Shown here: one piece after another, positions 12,160 through 23,500 of the stretch
How positions within the stretch are numbered: the first letter of the stretch is position 1
How the letters are laid out: each line of letters opens with the position of its first letter
From: Apricaphanius iberus
Lineage: Eukaryota; Chordata; Actinopteri; Cyprinodontiformes; Aphaniidae
Direction: 5' to 3'
Length of the DNA stretch: 64,000 bases
Assembly: GCA_028564705.1 (NCBI GenBank)
Contig: JAPXFQ010001140.1
Span: forward strand, 372,001-436,000
Notes under the pieces: generated by a model
Seen by the model: the letters and a program-made list of their open reading frames with translations, nothing else
The model's database searches: none
Told to the model about the DNA's origin: nothing
Program-made: the position numbers and the translations under genes

Positions 12160-12625
12160 ATACTATAATGAAAATCTTGATAGGACTCCAGAAATATTCC
12201 AATAGTCCAATGTATGAAAAAAACGGTTTTGATATTTTGATGACAAGAAAAGAATTAATCATTGAACAGTCATGTTAGATTATCAGGACAGACATACCTT
12301 GTGCCATGTGATTTTAGAGCAGATTTTTTAGTTAATCCAGCTAAAGTGGAGTCATTGTTTTGAACAGAAAATTAGCATACGCTTGAGCTCGCTTTTATAT
12401 TTCTCAGTAATAATTGGGTTTTAACTATTAACTATTGAGAGTTAGCTATAGCAAATCATAAGTGGGACAATTATGTCACTTCAGTAATTATTTATGTTTC
12501 TCTATAAGCAGTATTTCAATCAGTAATGTTGCAATGAATTTTGCTTTCCCACAATTCCTTTAAATCAGTAGGTTTCCTGAAATTTTGAAGAATTGTGATT
12601 TGTGATAATTAAAGCAGCCAATGTG

Positions 12626-12662
<37 letters not shown>

Positions 12663-13660
12663 TCTTTCTGTATCTTATGTACCATGATAGACCCATGTTT
12701 CTCCTAATAAAACCCCAGACCTGTAAGTACTAGAAAATGTCCTTGTTTGAAACACTATTTTTCACCTAGTTGATTAAATACGATCAGGATAAAATCTTCT
12801 CAATAGATCCAGAACGTTCAGTTGTTAAACAGGGCATTACTGTCCCTTCTCTTGATGTCCTGTTTTTTTTTTTTTTCTTTGACCAACCCAGATATTCTTC
12901 AGGTGGTTTTTGCACTCACAAACATACTTAACCAATACTATTTGTGGCTTTAAAAACGTATACAATGCTGACATTTCTTAAAAGCTGTTTGTATTTTGTC
13001 AATATACACTAAAAATGCATGCAAAAGTAAGTAGTTTTACAACAGAATAAGGCTGGTAAAATCGATCTGCCTTACCAAAACCAGTAATTTTGTGTTATGA
13101 TGTTGGACTAATTCTTGTCCCCTTTATAAATATAGTGGCCGCTTCATGGCAACATATTTCCGTCAGATTTAATTTTTCTGTTTAAAACTAAATTGATTCC
13201 ATTTCAAGATCCGAAATCAAAACCAACACATGGGTTAAATCCAACATAATGCCAAAGATCTCAACCAGCAACACATCCTCCTCCGATCTGAAGTTATAAG
13301 AATAGAAGGGGAAACCGAGAGTCATTCATCTACCGAGGAAGTGTTCCGAGTTCAGGTTTGTCTGGTCTGTTCTGTTCTCTGGGTTTCAGGAACGCCTGTC
13401 TCTTTGGAAGCAAAACTTAAAGAACTGGATCAGAACCTCTGTGTTCCACAAAAATAGGACTTTATCTGCAGACGTCTTTTTTGGTGAGTTTTTTGGTTCC
13501 GCTTAGAAAAAACACCCGACATTGTCAGAACACGCCTTTTTTTGTTTGTTTTTTCTTTTAACTCTAAACATAGTGGTACATGCAGGGTCCAAACATGTGT
13601 CAGGAGACAAGGTGAAGAGTGATGCAATCAGAGCAGAGCTGCCTGTGACCCAGACACCTC
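12160..13660. other. No gene seen; includes a poly(A) run
   Basis: AT-rich sequence with a 29-base A run at 12630-12658 and a T run near 12864. It would be intron 1 of the SLC19A-like gene if that gene continues leftwards, but no second exon was found. Confidence 0.4.
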
Positions 13661-13662
13661 AC

Positions 13663-13785
13663 CTGGGTCTCCGTCAGGTTCTTGTCCGGTCCCATCAGGT
13701 AGGGGGTGAGGAAAGGTTCCGACGGCCGCAGGCTGGAGAAGAAGCCGTAAACACAGAGCAAAATGGTGGGGTAAACAGCAGACAT
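13663..13785 (-). CDS. First coding exon of a SLC19A2/SLC19A3-type thiamine transporter (partial)
   Basis: SLC19A2 and SLC19A3 are 12-helix plasma-membrane transporters that import thiamine. This exon starts at ATG 13785-13783 and encodes 41 residues, ending at a GT donor (13662-13661). Visible are the start of helix 1 ([15 protein letters not shown]) and the family signature [20 protein letters not shown]. The exon ends in phase 0 just after NLTETQ, which by my recollection is where human SLC19A2 exon 1 ends. The N-terminus is shorter than in human SLC19A2. An upstream ATG (13817-13815) is out of frame with the chosen start. No later exon was found between here and the left edge, so either intron 1 exceeds 13.6 kb or the exon is orphaned. 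A paralogue assignment within the SLC19 family is not safe. Confidence 0.7.
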
Positions 13786-13979
13786 TGTGGAGTGGAACGG
13801 TTCCCAACGACCTCCATGCGCTGCTGCTTCTTCGGGTTCTAGTTATTTTTCTCCCAGCTCGTTACGAAACCTACAGATTTAACCGCCCGCCCCCTACTGT
13901 TCTAAAGATTAACTGCAGCTAGAGGAAAGAGAGCAGTGCAGGGTTTTCGGAGCTGTGGAAGCACGTTTCTGCTTCTTGA

Positions 13980-15140
13980 AAGTAAAAAAAGTACTTATGT
14001 CATAACTTATGTTGTTCAAAGACATAATTTCGACGTTCAAAGACATAATACACACATTCAAAGCCATTACTTTGAATTTCAGTCATAATTATGAGATATG
14101 TCTTGTATGTGTCATACTTGGCCATTAAAGCTGATTCTGATATAAAGTCAAAACTATGCAACAGGTCATTATTAGATACACAATCAGATCCTCAGAATAA
14201 TTTTACTTCTTTTCATTTTGACTATCTCTTTAGGACTTTGAAAGTAAAAGATATGTCACCTCATTATGACTTTTTAAATATGAATTTAAAAGTTGAAATT
14301 CTGATTGGAAATTAAATAATGACTATCTCATAATTATGAATTTAAAAGTTGAAATTCTGACTGAATGTTGAAATTATTATTTTGTAATTCATAATTGTGA
14401 CTTTGTATCTCATGAGTTTGAAAGTCAGTTGTGAAAACTCATTTTGAATTTGTACCACATAAATACTTCAAAATTTAAATTATGAATTGTATTTCATAAT
14501 TTTGACTTAAAAAATTCTAATTATGACTTTGTATTTCCTCATCCTGATGTTAAAAATTGAAATTTTGACTGAATGTCATAATTAATACCCTAAAAATTTT
14601 AATCATGACTTTGTATCTATGACTTTGAAAGTCAAAGTTATGACAAGTCATGTTTTTGTATATCATAATTATGAATTTCGAAGTTGAAATTCTGACAGAA
14701 AATTGAAATTATGACTTTGTATTCAACATATTTTTTAATTTTTAATTTGTTTTACCAAATAAAAGTGACTGTCAGCTAAGTGTCCATTTTATTGTCTATT
14801 TTAATATCGTTTTAATGTTGATCCTGATTGTCTCCGCACATGGGGATAGGTACTGAGGGGAGGGGGGTCTAAATGTGTTCATTTTGAAACTTGTGTGTGT
14901 GGGGGGGGGATATATGTGGGGTAGTTTTTATTATGTAAAGCACTTTGAACCTCATTTATTTTTGTATGACAAGCACTTTATAAATAAAGATTGATTTGAT
15001 TAGCATCTCATAATTACGGCTTTTTACCTCATAGGTGTGACTTAAAAAAATGGAAATTATTGTGTCTTGTAACTGTAACTTTTAACTCTTGAATTTAAAA
15101 GTCAAAATTATGACTTGGTGTTTATAATTATGACTGGATC
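13980..15140. repeat. AT-rich degenerate repeat tract
   Basis: Motifs such as TCATAATTATGA, TTATGACTTTG and their complements recur irregularly over about 1.1 kb, with frequent GAAAGTC/GACTTTC pairs. The units are too diverged for a clear period. No exon is visible; the ORF at 14091-14315 falls inside the repeat and is not credible as a gene. A short unrelated insert (about 14750-14990) contains a G run. Confidence 0.6.
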
Positions 15141-15339
15141 ACGTTGCATTTTTTTACTTTGAAGTTTCAAAAATGCTCTTCCATGCAGTTGACTTCCTTT
15201 ATGAGAGAATAAAAATAACTCATCACTTTCAGACAGCCCCTTTTAAAAAATCAGTGCATAAAAAAAGTAGTACAGTTATATATTCTTTAACTTTCTCTAA
15301 ACTTCCATGTTTGATTACAAATAATGAACTAAAACAAAA

Positions 15340-15780
15340 TGTAACAACACTACTATGGTGAGACATGGTGGAAGCAGCATTATGGTGTGGGGATGCTTTT
15401 CTCCAGCAGAGACGCATTAACCACTGCCATGTGTTGGATCTCCACCCTCCGCTGAATGAGAACAGCAACAACACAGCCATGCGTTTCATTAATAGAGCGT
15501 TTTTTGGAAAAAGTACCAAAAGTCAGAATTACATAACATGTGTACGAGGGGATGTGCTCTCTGAGTGCTTCTCTAGTTATAATTATTTGGCCCAATGCAA
15601 ACTGTTGGGACTTAGTTTGGTTCATAAATAACTGGATACACAAATTTTTTTTGGTTCTGTACATTTCAACAATATTTAATTGAAACTGCTAAGTTGCAGC
15701 TGAGGTGCAAACTTTCAGCTTAAATCCAGTAAAGGGTTGATAAATTCCTAAGGAACTAAGGTGTCTTTTTTTTTTTTTAC
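15340..15780 (+). mobile_element. Tc1-like transposon fragment
   Basis: Plus-strand text at 15361-15410 translates to HGGSSIMVWGCFSP with minor damage, the conserved Tc1 transposase block before the second catalytic Asp. The right part (about 15660-15730) resembles a Tc1 terminal zone. The catalytic core is gone. Confidence 0.6.
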
Positions 15781-15897
15781 ATCTCTTCATCACACAGGCT
15801 CTAAAATAACTGGACTAACTAATTAACTAAAAAATTAACTAAAATAAATACCTTATTTATCACAGGGTAGCTGTGTGAATTAATCATGATTAATCAC

Positions 15898-16260
15898 TTG
15901 GGATTCTCTGATACCAATACTGGTATCGGTGCCAATACTATTCTAATATACTCATATCAGTATATCGTTAGTTAAGGGATACCATGAAGTGCTACTTAAA
16001 ATGTGGAATCTCTGCAATAATCTAACAGAAAATGTTTGTCACTTGAAAGATTAGATTTTTGCTCATTTTTTAATAATTAATCTTTTATCTAATTCACTGT
16101 AATTTGTTGCAAAAAGCAGATAAGAAAATAAAACCTGTTTTCCAGTTCATTGCATTCATTCCATTTTTCGTGTGGTACAAGTATCGTCGTTGGTACTCGA
16201 TGTCCGGGGCACTCAGATCCAAGTATTGGTATTGAAAAAAGTGGAATCGTTGCATCCCCA
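15898..16260 (+). mobile_element. hAT-type MITE with perfect 8-bp duplication
   Basis: The element runs from TTGGGATTCTCTGATACC to GAATCGTTGCATCCCCA, flanked by identical TTAATCAC at 15890-15897 and 16261-16268. It belongs to the same GGGATGCA...GATACC family as 9882-10371, 24499-24812 and 34068-34312. It is 363 bp with no coding capacity. Confidence 0.8.
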
Positions 16261-16394
16261 TTAATCACAATTAATTAATATTCCTACAGTTTTAGGTGTA
16301 AATAGTTGACAAAACCAGATGCCGTCACTCCGTTTTTATTTAAAGGAAACAAAAAAAATATCCATTGAACTTTTGTTCTGAATTTGACAATCAC

Positions 16395-17375
16395 ATTATA
16401 ACCAGAAGTGGGTAGTAACTAGTTACACTTAGTCAGTTACATTAACTTGAGTAACTTTTTGGAAAATGAATTACTCTTAAGTATTTTTGTTATGCCGTAC
16501 ATTTTACTTTCACTTGAGTAATATAATGAACTATCACTCATCTTGAGTAGAACTTCTGGCTACTCTATCTATCACTGAATGAAGAGCAAACGTATACATA
16601 GATAACATATAAGGTAATCTACTTAATGTTGAGCTTGTTGTTGCACTTAAGTGAATATATAGAATATTTCTAGCAGTACTTTTTACCTTGTTGTAATATA
16701 TACTTATTGATTACCGACTGTAACTATTGTAGGTATATATTTTATATTAAAATGTGCTATTATGAAATTATGTTTTTTCATTTCAGTCTTTAAAGTACCA
16801 GCATTTACCCATAAATTTGTTTTTGTCTAGCATGACGTAGCCATACTCAATTCTAATCAGAATGGGACTCTGATACTACTCCATTGGGCTGTGATTATGG
16901 GGCGTGTTTTAACCGAACAAGGACAAAAATGCCTCTAAACTTAATCGGATAGACCTATAACCAATCAGAGCAACGGACGTTATCTGTTCCTCTCTTTAAT
17001 TCTTCTTATAAAATTAATGCGCTGTCGATATCTTCTAGAACAGAGTCAATGGCAGAATCCACACAGTTCTTCAGCGGCAGCCATCGTTGTTGTAAACAAA
17101 TTCAACCCTGGCGCTCTTTGGTGACGTGGTTGATTACGTTACTGTTGTTCACCTGTCAATCATCGTAAGTCCGATTTGATTGGTCCGAACAGATCTTGTT
17201 GAGGCATAACTACTCCTCAACAGAGGAATGACAGACCGAACTTCCAGACAGACCACGTTGTGGGCGGGACTAAGTTCGGCTGGCACCCAGGGTAGTTTTT
17301 GTCTACCTGATGACATTTTTTTTTTAAATCACGTCACTCAAGTAGCTATTTTTTAGGTTTACTTCAGTAAAATGA
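16395..17375. mobile_element. MITE-like repeat with a probable inner insertion
   Basis: The left side contains AGTGGGTAGTAACTAGTTAC and AACTTGAGTAACTTTT, text I associate with a fish DNA-transposon-derived repeat. The right side ends near AAGTAGCTATTTTTTAGG. An inner block (about 16830-17293) is bounded on both sides by TTTTTGTCTA, which looks like a target duplication of a second insertion. No transposase is seen. Confidence 0.4.
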
Positions 17376-17394
17376 TGTTAAAGTAGTGCTCCTC

Positions 17395-17565
17395 TTACAT
17401 GACTATCTTTTTGGGGTAATATACCCACCTCCGCTTTTAACCTATTCATCTTGACATGACATTGTCTCCATCTACTAGCCTGTAGCGGCCGCGGGTTGAC
17501 AAGTACATTCTCTATGATCCAACTATATGTTTGGCACAGCTCGGCTGGCAATGGGAAGAATTGTG
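17395..17565 (-). repeat. Repeat shared with 39685-39820
   Basis: In reverse, CATATAGTTGGATCATAGAG followed by CTGTC/CTTGTCAACCCG and GGCCGCTAC aligns with plus-strand 39735-39800. Two diverged copies in one window mark it as a dispersed repeat. The 65-aa ORF here is part of it and not a host exon. Confidence 0.5.
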
Positions 17566-17579
17566 GAGTCAGCAAGTCT

Positions 17580-19330
17580 AGCGTCTGGTTCAGAACCCCG
17601 GAGATATCATTTGTCTGTCTCAGGAGAGGAGTGACCGCAGAACAGAAACTTAATTAAACTTCACTAAAATACATTCCTCATTTGACACAGTTCAGGTATG
17701 TCATTGGTTGGGAACCAGGCAACCCAATGGCTGGAATGCTTTTTTTATTGTTTTAACCTATACACACAAGATGTCACTATAATACTAATGTTCCATATCC
17801 AACCTTTAATAAAGCTTTTTCCTTTTAAACTGTTACTGACACACAGTTAAGTCATTGAATTACAGGCATATAATTAAGATAACAGCTCAAAAAACGTTTT
17901 TAATAGCACAGACCCCATATCTATATTCTATACAAAATCAAATCGATTCTTGAAATTTGAATCGATACCCAGCCCCAGAGCATCCTCTTCTTTAGTCTAT
18001 CCTACAACAAAAAAGTGTCTTCAATCATAGCTTCTTTAGTTTTACTGTACGTAGATGAAAAAATGAGCAAATGAGTAATTAAACCAGGAAATAGTGGGGC
18101 CAATTGGTCTTAAGGGGAAGTCAAGAAAACCCTGGTTTATAAGGTGGACCAAGTTCCTTTTTGTACCCGTTTTCCTCACCAATGACACAGACAATAAAAT
18201 TCTTGCGTTAATGGGAATTACCAAACTTGCATAAAGTGTAGTTGTAAGACTGAATGATTCAGACACAGGCCAGGATGACATGCTCAGTCTGTCTCTGATT
18301 GCTCTAGCAAGAAATAAAACTCTGAAATCAGAAGAACTGTCTCAACATTCACTGCCATTTCACTGTAACCCAGACAGCTACAGCAAAAATTTTACTCCCG
18401 GGATCAAAAGAGTATTTTTCAATTGAATTAGAGTGCAAATCAGCTGAGTTAAAGCTACATTCCACTAGGCCGTGAGCACCTATGAGGCCTCAATCCAGTA
18501 TTAAGAACCCAAACCAGAATTGAAAAGGCTAGTTAAAAATTCAACAGCACAACAGTTTTTTTTCAGCTGTATTTAGCCATTTATTTTTTAGAACCTGACT
18601 TGTGCATCCAAAGCAGTGAGAAATGAAGAGTATAATTTGTCAGAATGGAGCAGTTGTCTGTCATTTAATCAAAAGATGACTCAGCGAACAAAGATCTGAC
18701 CTTCACAAAGTTGGAACTTTGATAGAAACCACCTAGAGTATTTGGAGAGGATCATACAGATTTTAACTCGCATCAAACAGACTCCTGGGGTTCTACCAGA
18801 AACAAGCGAATTATACAATAAATGATGCATCACGTGGCTTAAATACTCTTATACCCAACAAACGATCAAAGTCACATAAACCGGTTGAATAGTTGTGTTG
18901 AGATTAAGCAGACCAGATATGCTGTGTTAGCTGAAGCATTTTTACACAGATGAAACTACATTGTAAAGTGTCTTGTGTAGTCGTATTCTATCGTGGGAAT
19001 GACAGCCTGGACAAACTTTAGGAAAATCAGAAGATACCTGAAAGTCTCGGTTAAGGAAACAGATGGAAGGACATTAAAACAGAAGCACAATACAGTGAAC
19101 TAACCACTTCTCTTTGTGGTATTGCTACAGCTCTTGGTTATTTTGGTATAGAGAAAGGTTGAAGTCAATGCAAGGTTCCCAGAACATGTTTGATGACATT
19201 TTTGATATGTTGTGTCGGGTTGGGTCATAACATCTCTCCCTGGGTTCCATCTTATCTAAAAAGATGGTTTTGAAGGTCGTGTGGTTACTTCAGACACTTT
19301 CTCCCAGGCTACTGACCTCCTTGATTTCTA
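17580..19330. other. No gene seen
   Basis: Mixed AT-rich sequence downstream of the recognised ATG3 exons. The minus-strand ORF at 18281-18042 shows no family I know. The ATG3 terminal exon was specifically looked for here and not found. Confidence 0.4.
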
Positions 19331-19389
19331 AACAAGTCCAAGTTTTCCAAAGCTCCCTTTTCTGTCCAAAGTAGTGGAGACCTTCATGG

Positions 19390-20412
19390 GATTCTGGAGA
19401 GATTTCAATCAGGGTTTAAGTCTCGTCATAGTACTGAGACTGCCCTTTTAAAGGTTTTTAATGACATTCTTTAAACTGTTGACTCTAGGAAATCTGCTGT
19501 CTTGCTGCTTTTGGACTTAATTACAGCTTTTGATACGGTTGATCACCAGATTATCTTATCACGCTTGAGAAATGTGTAGGCATTAGAGGTTCAGCATTGA
19601 ACTGGTTCAAATCTTATCTAGCAGATAGGACATACTCCAAATATGAGCCAGTTCTTCAAATCTACTGCTCCTTTTTGCTGTGGTGTCCCAAAGGGCACCA
19701 TTTTAGGCCCAGGTTGATTTTTCCTTCATATTTTGCATCTTGGTTCAATTCTACAAAATGCATGGGGTTTCCTATCATTTCTTTGCAGAAGACGAGCAAA
19801 TTTATATTCCAGTATTCCGTAAATTAACTGATTAACTGCCTTAAATATGTTAAAGTCTGGTTGCAAATGAATCTGCTGAAATTAAAAGACAACGTAAATT
19901 TTTATTTTAGGAGAACCTGGATTACTAACTGGATTTAACAGTCTATTGGTTCCCTGGATCACTTTTGCATTTCTCAGGTAAGAAATCTTGGGGTGATCAA
20001 TGATGGGTGTTTTAAACTTGATAGATTAATTAGTGCAGTCGTACAAAATGTATTTTTCCATTTGAAGCTCCTTATTTAGGTTAAACCATGTCTACCCAAA
20101 ACAGATTTTGAAAAGTGGATTCACCTCTTTATTATGTCTAGACTAGATGGTCTCCCTTTGCAGATTAGAACTGCTCAGTCTATTTCAAACTTCAAGTCCC
20201 TTTTAAAAACCCATCTCTTTGCGCTGGTTTCTCATTCCAGTTGGGCATTATACTCTGCCTCTGCTTTTCTATTTTCTTTGGTGTTTTTTGAATTTGATTT
20301 AATCTTTTTATGGAATATTTTAAACTTATTATTTTTTGTGTACATGACTTTGGGCAACGTAGGTCACTTAAAATGTGTTTTATATATAAATAAATAACGT
20401 TGAACTTGAACT
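19390..20412 (+). mobile_element. L2/CR1-like LINE remnant
   Basis: With frameshifts, the plus strand gives reverse transcriptase blocks in order: a finger region around 19410-19470, then AVLLLLDL with TAFDTVDHQIILSRL (palm Asp motif, 19500-19570). LNWFKSYLADRTYS follows (19594-19640) and then a damaged GVPQG region. The C-terminal zone (20134-20260) includes LPLQIRTAQSISNFKSLLKT. The 3' end carries an AACTTGAAC-type tail near 20412. It sits directly downstream of the last recognised ATG3 exon. Confidence 0.7.
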
Positions 20413-20564
20413 ATAGCTGCTTATCTGGATTAGAAGACCCGGTGAGGACCAGAAGGCATTAAAGTATGCTGCATATTAAGCTAAAACAGCAGTATACAGC
20501 ATTTTGTTTGATCAAGCCACAGAGAGACCCGAGTTTGGTCACGTGGTATAAGATTCAAGGATAC

Positions 20565-23500
20565 ATGTGCACTCCCAGCTCTCCTCCGCCTTCAGCCACC
20601 GTCTCAATTATCTTTTTCATCACTTCAGCATGTCTGAAAGCAGAGGTCATATAAGTACAATGTTTTTATCAAAGAGTCTGAGATGAGGACAAAACAACCA
20701 TGAAAACGTCAGCTATGGTTGTCTTAATCTTGTAGAGGAATGGAAACTATTTTGCGGTTTTGGCTAGCTGTTAACAGTCAACATTCAAATGAACAGAAAC
20801 AAATGTTTGAAACAAACCATCTCTGTGTAGATCCTTATAATAAATAAATTATCCTTTTTATGAGAAATGTATACACTTTTTTATGCCATCCTTGCCTTTT
20901 CAAATGCACCGTTAATATTCTTCACCGTCAGACTGATTGGAGGAGACAATTCACCTGTCCTGGCTTTCTTCTGCAGGAGAACAACCACGGTTCCTACAAA
21001 GTTTTATGTTAAAGTTCCATCTTGCTATTAACTTAAACACAATTTCTTTTTCACTTTTAAAGTTTAGAAACTAAAAGCTCCCAATGAATAAGCAGAAGAT
21101 GGTCCCACAGATGTTAGGCTAAACATAGGAAATCAGTAAGAAACTCAACAATGCACAGACAGACAAGACAGATGATACATAAATGATTAATGGACTGATG
21201 GATGGATAAATGGATGTGTGTTCGAATGGATGGACGGATGAATGGTTGGCTGGACGGATAGATGGATGGTGTCCTACTCACCTGCAGGGGTGAACGGAGC
21301 ACATGGCGGGTGGAGGCAGGTGGGGGTGGTTCTCAATGGTGACTGTCTTCTTCACGTGGTCCTGGCTGATGTCCTCATACATCTGCTCCACAGTCAGTGG
21401 CTGCCTGTCCTGGGAAACACACCAACATCTGGATCATCTGATTCTGTAGCCTCACGCATTCAGCCTTCAACTACATACTTCATCGTAGCCGAAGAGCCAG
21501 AGCCGAGGCGTCTGGTAGTATTTATCGTAGGTGATGTACAGGTCGTAGGTTCTGGTCTGGAGGATGGCATCCTCACTGCCCAGGTCTGCTTTGGCTTCCA
21601 CCATTTTACTGGTGTCCAGGGTGGCCTGGATGTAGGAGACAGATGACCGTTATCTGGGTGGACTTCATCTCCACCGACACAGGGACACAACAGTCTGAGT
21701 GTACCTCGTCTGTTTCCAACAAGCCGCTCTCCTCGTATTCTGAAAAAGTTCAAGAACACGTCGTCAGAATCACCGCGTGGCCCGGGGTCCAACAACACAC
21801 TCCGAGGTCCATACCTTCCATATCTGCTGCCTCTCCATCCTCATCCTCTTCGTCGTCGTCATCGCGGCAAGGCGCAGACGTGGCGTTCATGTTCTTGTCC
21901 TGAAAGCATTCAGACTTTAATGGGTCCAATGGGAGGTGCTTTGATGCAGAGGATAAAGTATGACGCAGCATACCTTACTGTTGTCCAGAGAAATCTCCCG
22001 TACAGCATCGGTGACTCCTAACACACCTGCTGGGACACACTCACATCAACCTTCATTGTCCATTTGACTCAGCTGATTTCAGTGAGAAACAATCGGTTCG
22101 GGTATGACTATAGTAATAAATATGAGCTCAGACTTATATACTGATTATTGCTTGTTAACCACTGATCAGGTCCAGCCAGTGCTAGGAAGAGGAACCCTGA
22201 GCTAAATGCTGAAAGGATCAGAACCTGTTAAGAAAACTAAGCGTCTCCAACCTGAGTTGTGGTAGGTGTCCACCCAGCCTCCGTCTCCATCGTCCTCCTC
22301 TATGATGGCTTCAAGCTCATCGGAATACTCCATCTGTTTACAGCGCTTGTAACATGGAACTATAGAGGAGTACAAAACAAGACGGAACCATGGTTCAGTC
22401 ACTAGTGCAGAAATCTTCCCACCCTGGGTTTAAATAATTATGGGTATCCAGAGACCTCAGAAGACCTGCACAACAACCAATAAGGATCGGGTCTGAGGAA
22501 GTCTGTTTGCTTCACAGGAAAACAAAGGAATTAGGGGTTCTGTACAGCATTCCATGTCAAAATTCCAGACTTTTCCAGAAGTCTGAGTCTTTAACATTCA
22601 GTCTAGAACAGGGGTGCCCAAACTTTTCCCCAAAGAGGGCCAAAATGAAATGTAATAATATTTTACTCAAAAATACTACTTACAATAAAGTATATTAAGG
22701 TCTTTTATTTAATATACAGTTATTTAACCTTCCTTTCTGTGTAAATAACACAATGTGAACACATTTTATAAATGTTAGTATTTGATTGATTTAGTACTGA
22801 TGTCAGCAAAAAATCTTCCTCCAAGCATTAAAATAAAAAAAAATACAAACCTACTCTACATTCCCCTTGTAGTTCGCTGTATTTAAATTTTAAACCTAAT
22901 TGGTTATTTTTTAAATATCATGTAAGCACCATGCGATAGGACTATTGCAGCCCAATATACTCATACATATAATACTCACTGGAGCCCATTTACCACAAAC
23001 AGTAAGGGCAGTGGAAGAATATTTATGATGCCCATTTAGATGACTCTTTGAAGAATGGGGATTTTTATTTAAGACCCAGGGCATCCCATATTGGGCCAAA
23101 TTAAATGGTTTGGGGCGGGGCGGGGGGGCAACTTTGGCCCGTGGGCCCCACTCTGGGCACCCCTGGTCTAGAATATTAAACAATGGTTTGCTGTGAAGGA
23201 AGGAATAACAGGAAGGAAAGAATAATGTGTAGGAAGGTAAAAAATAACGAGAAGGAAAAAAGTAAGGAAGAAAAAAATAATGGAGTCCAAGGAAAGAAAG
23301 GAAGGAAGAAAAGGGAGGGAGAAAAAAAAGGAAGGAAAAATGTTGTCCTGGATAGAAACTAAAAGGCAGATTGGTGCTCAAGGACCAGAGGGACGGTTGG
23401 TTCCTCCAGAGTACCACATCAGCAGAACATGAACAGCAGGAGGGTCAGAGGTCACTTCCTTCACACTTTCAACTGATTTTAAAGTTTATCTAATAAACTA

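Noticed and set aside
13522..13842. 106-codon plus-strand ORF
   Set aside because: Overlaps the SLC19A-type exon on the opposite strand and resembles nothing; shadow ORF.
14091..15000. CRISPR-like or regular tandem array
   Set aside because: Motifs are irregularly spaced and diverged, without uniform spacers; an eukaryotic AT-rich degenerate repeat.
18042..18281. 79-codon minus-strand ORF as the lost ATG3 or SLC19A exon
   Set aside because: No match to ATG3 C-terminal or SLC19A motifs, and no suitable splice phase.
22911..23417. 168-codon minus-strand ORF rich in Phe, Ser and Leu
   Set aside because: It spans a MITE end and a purine-rich tract read on the other strand; low-complexity artefact.
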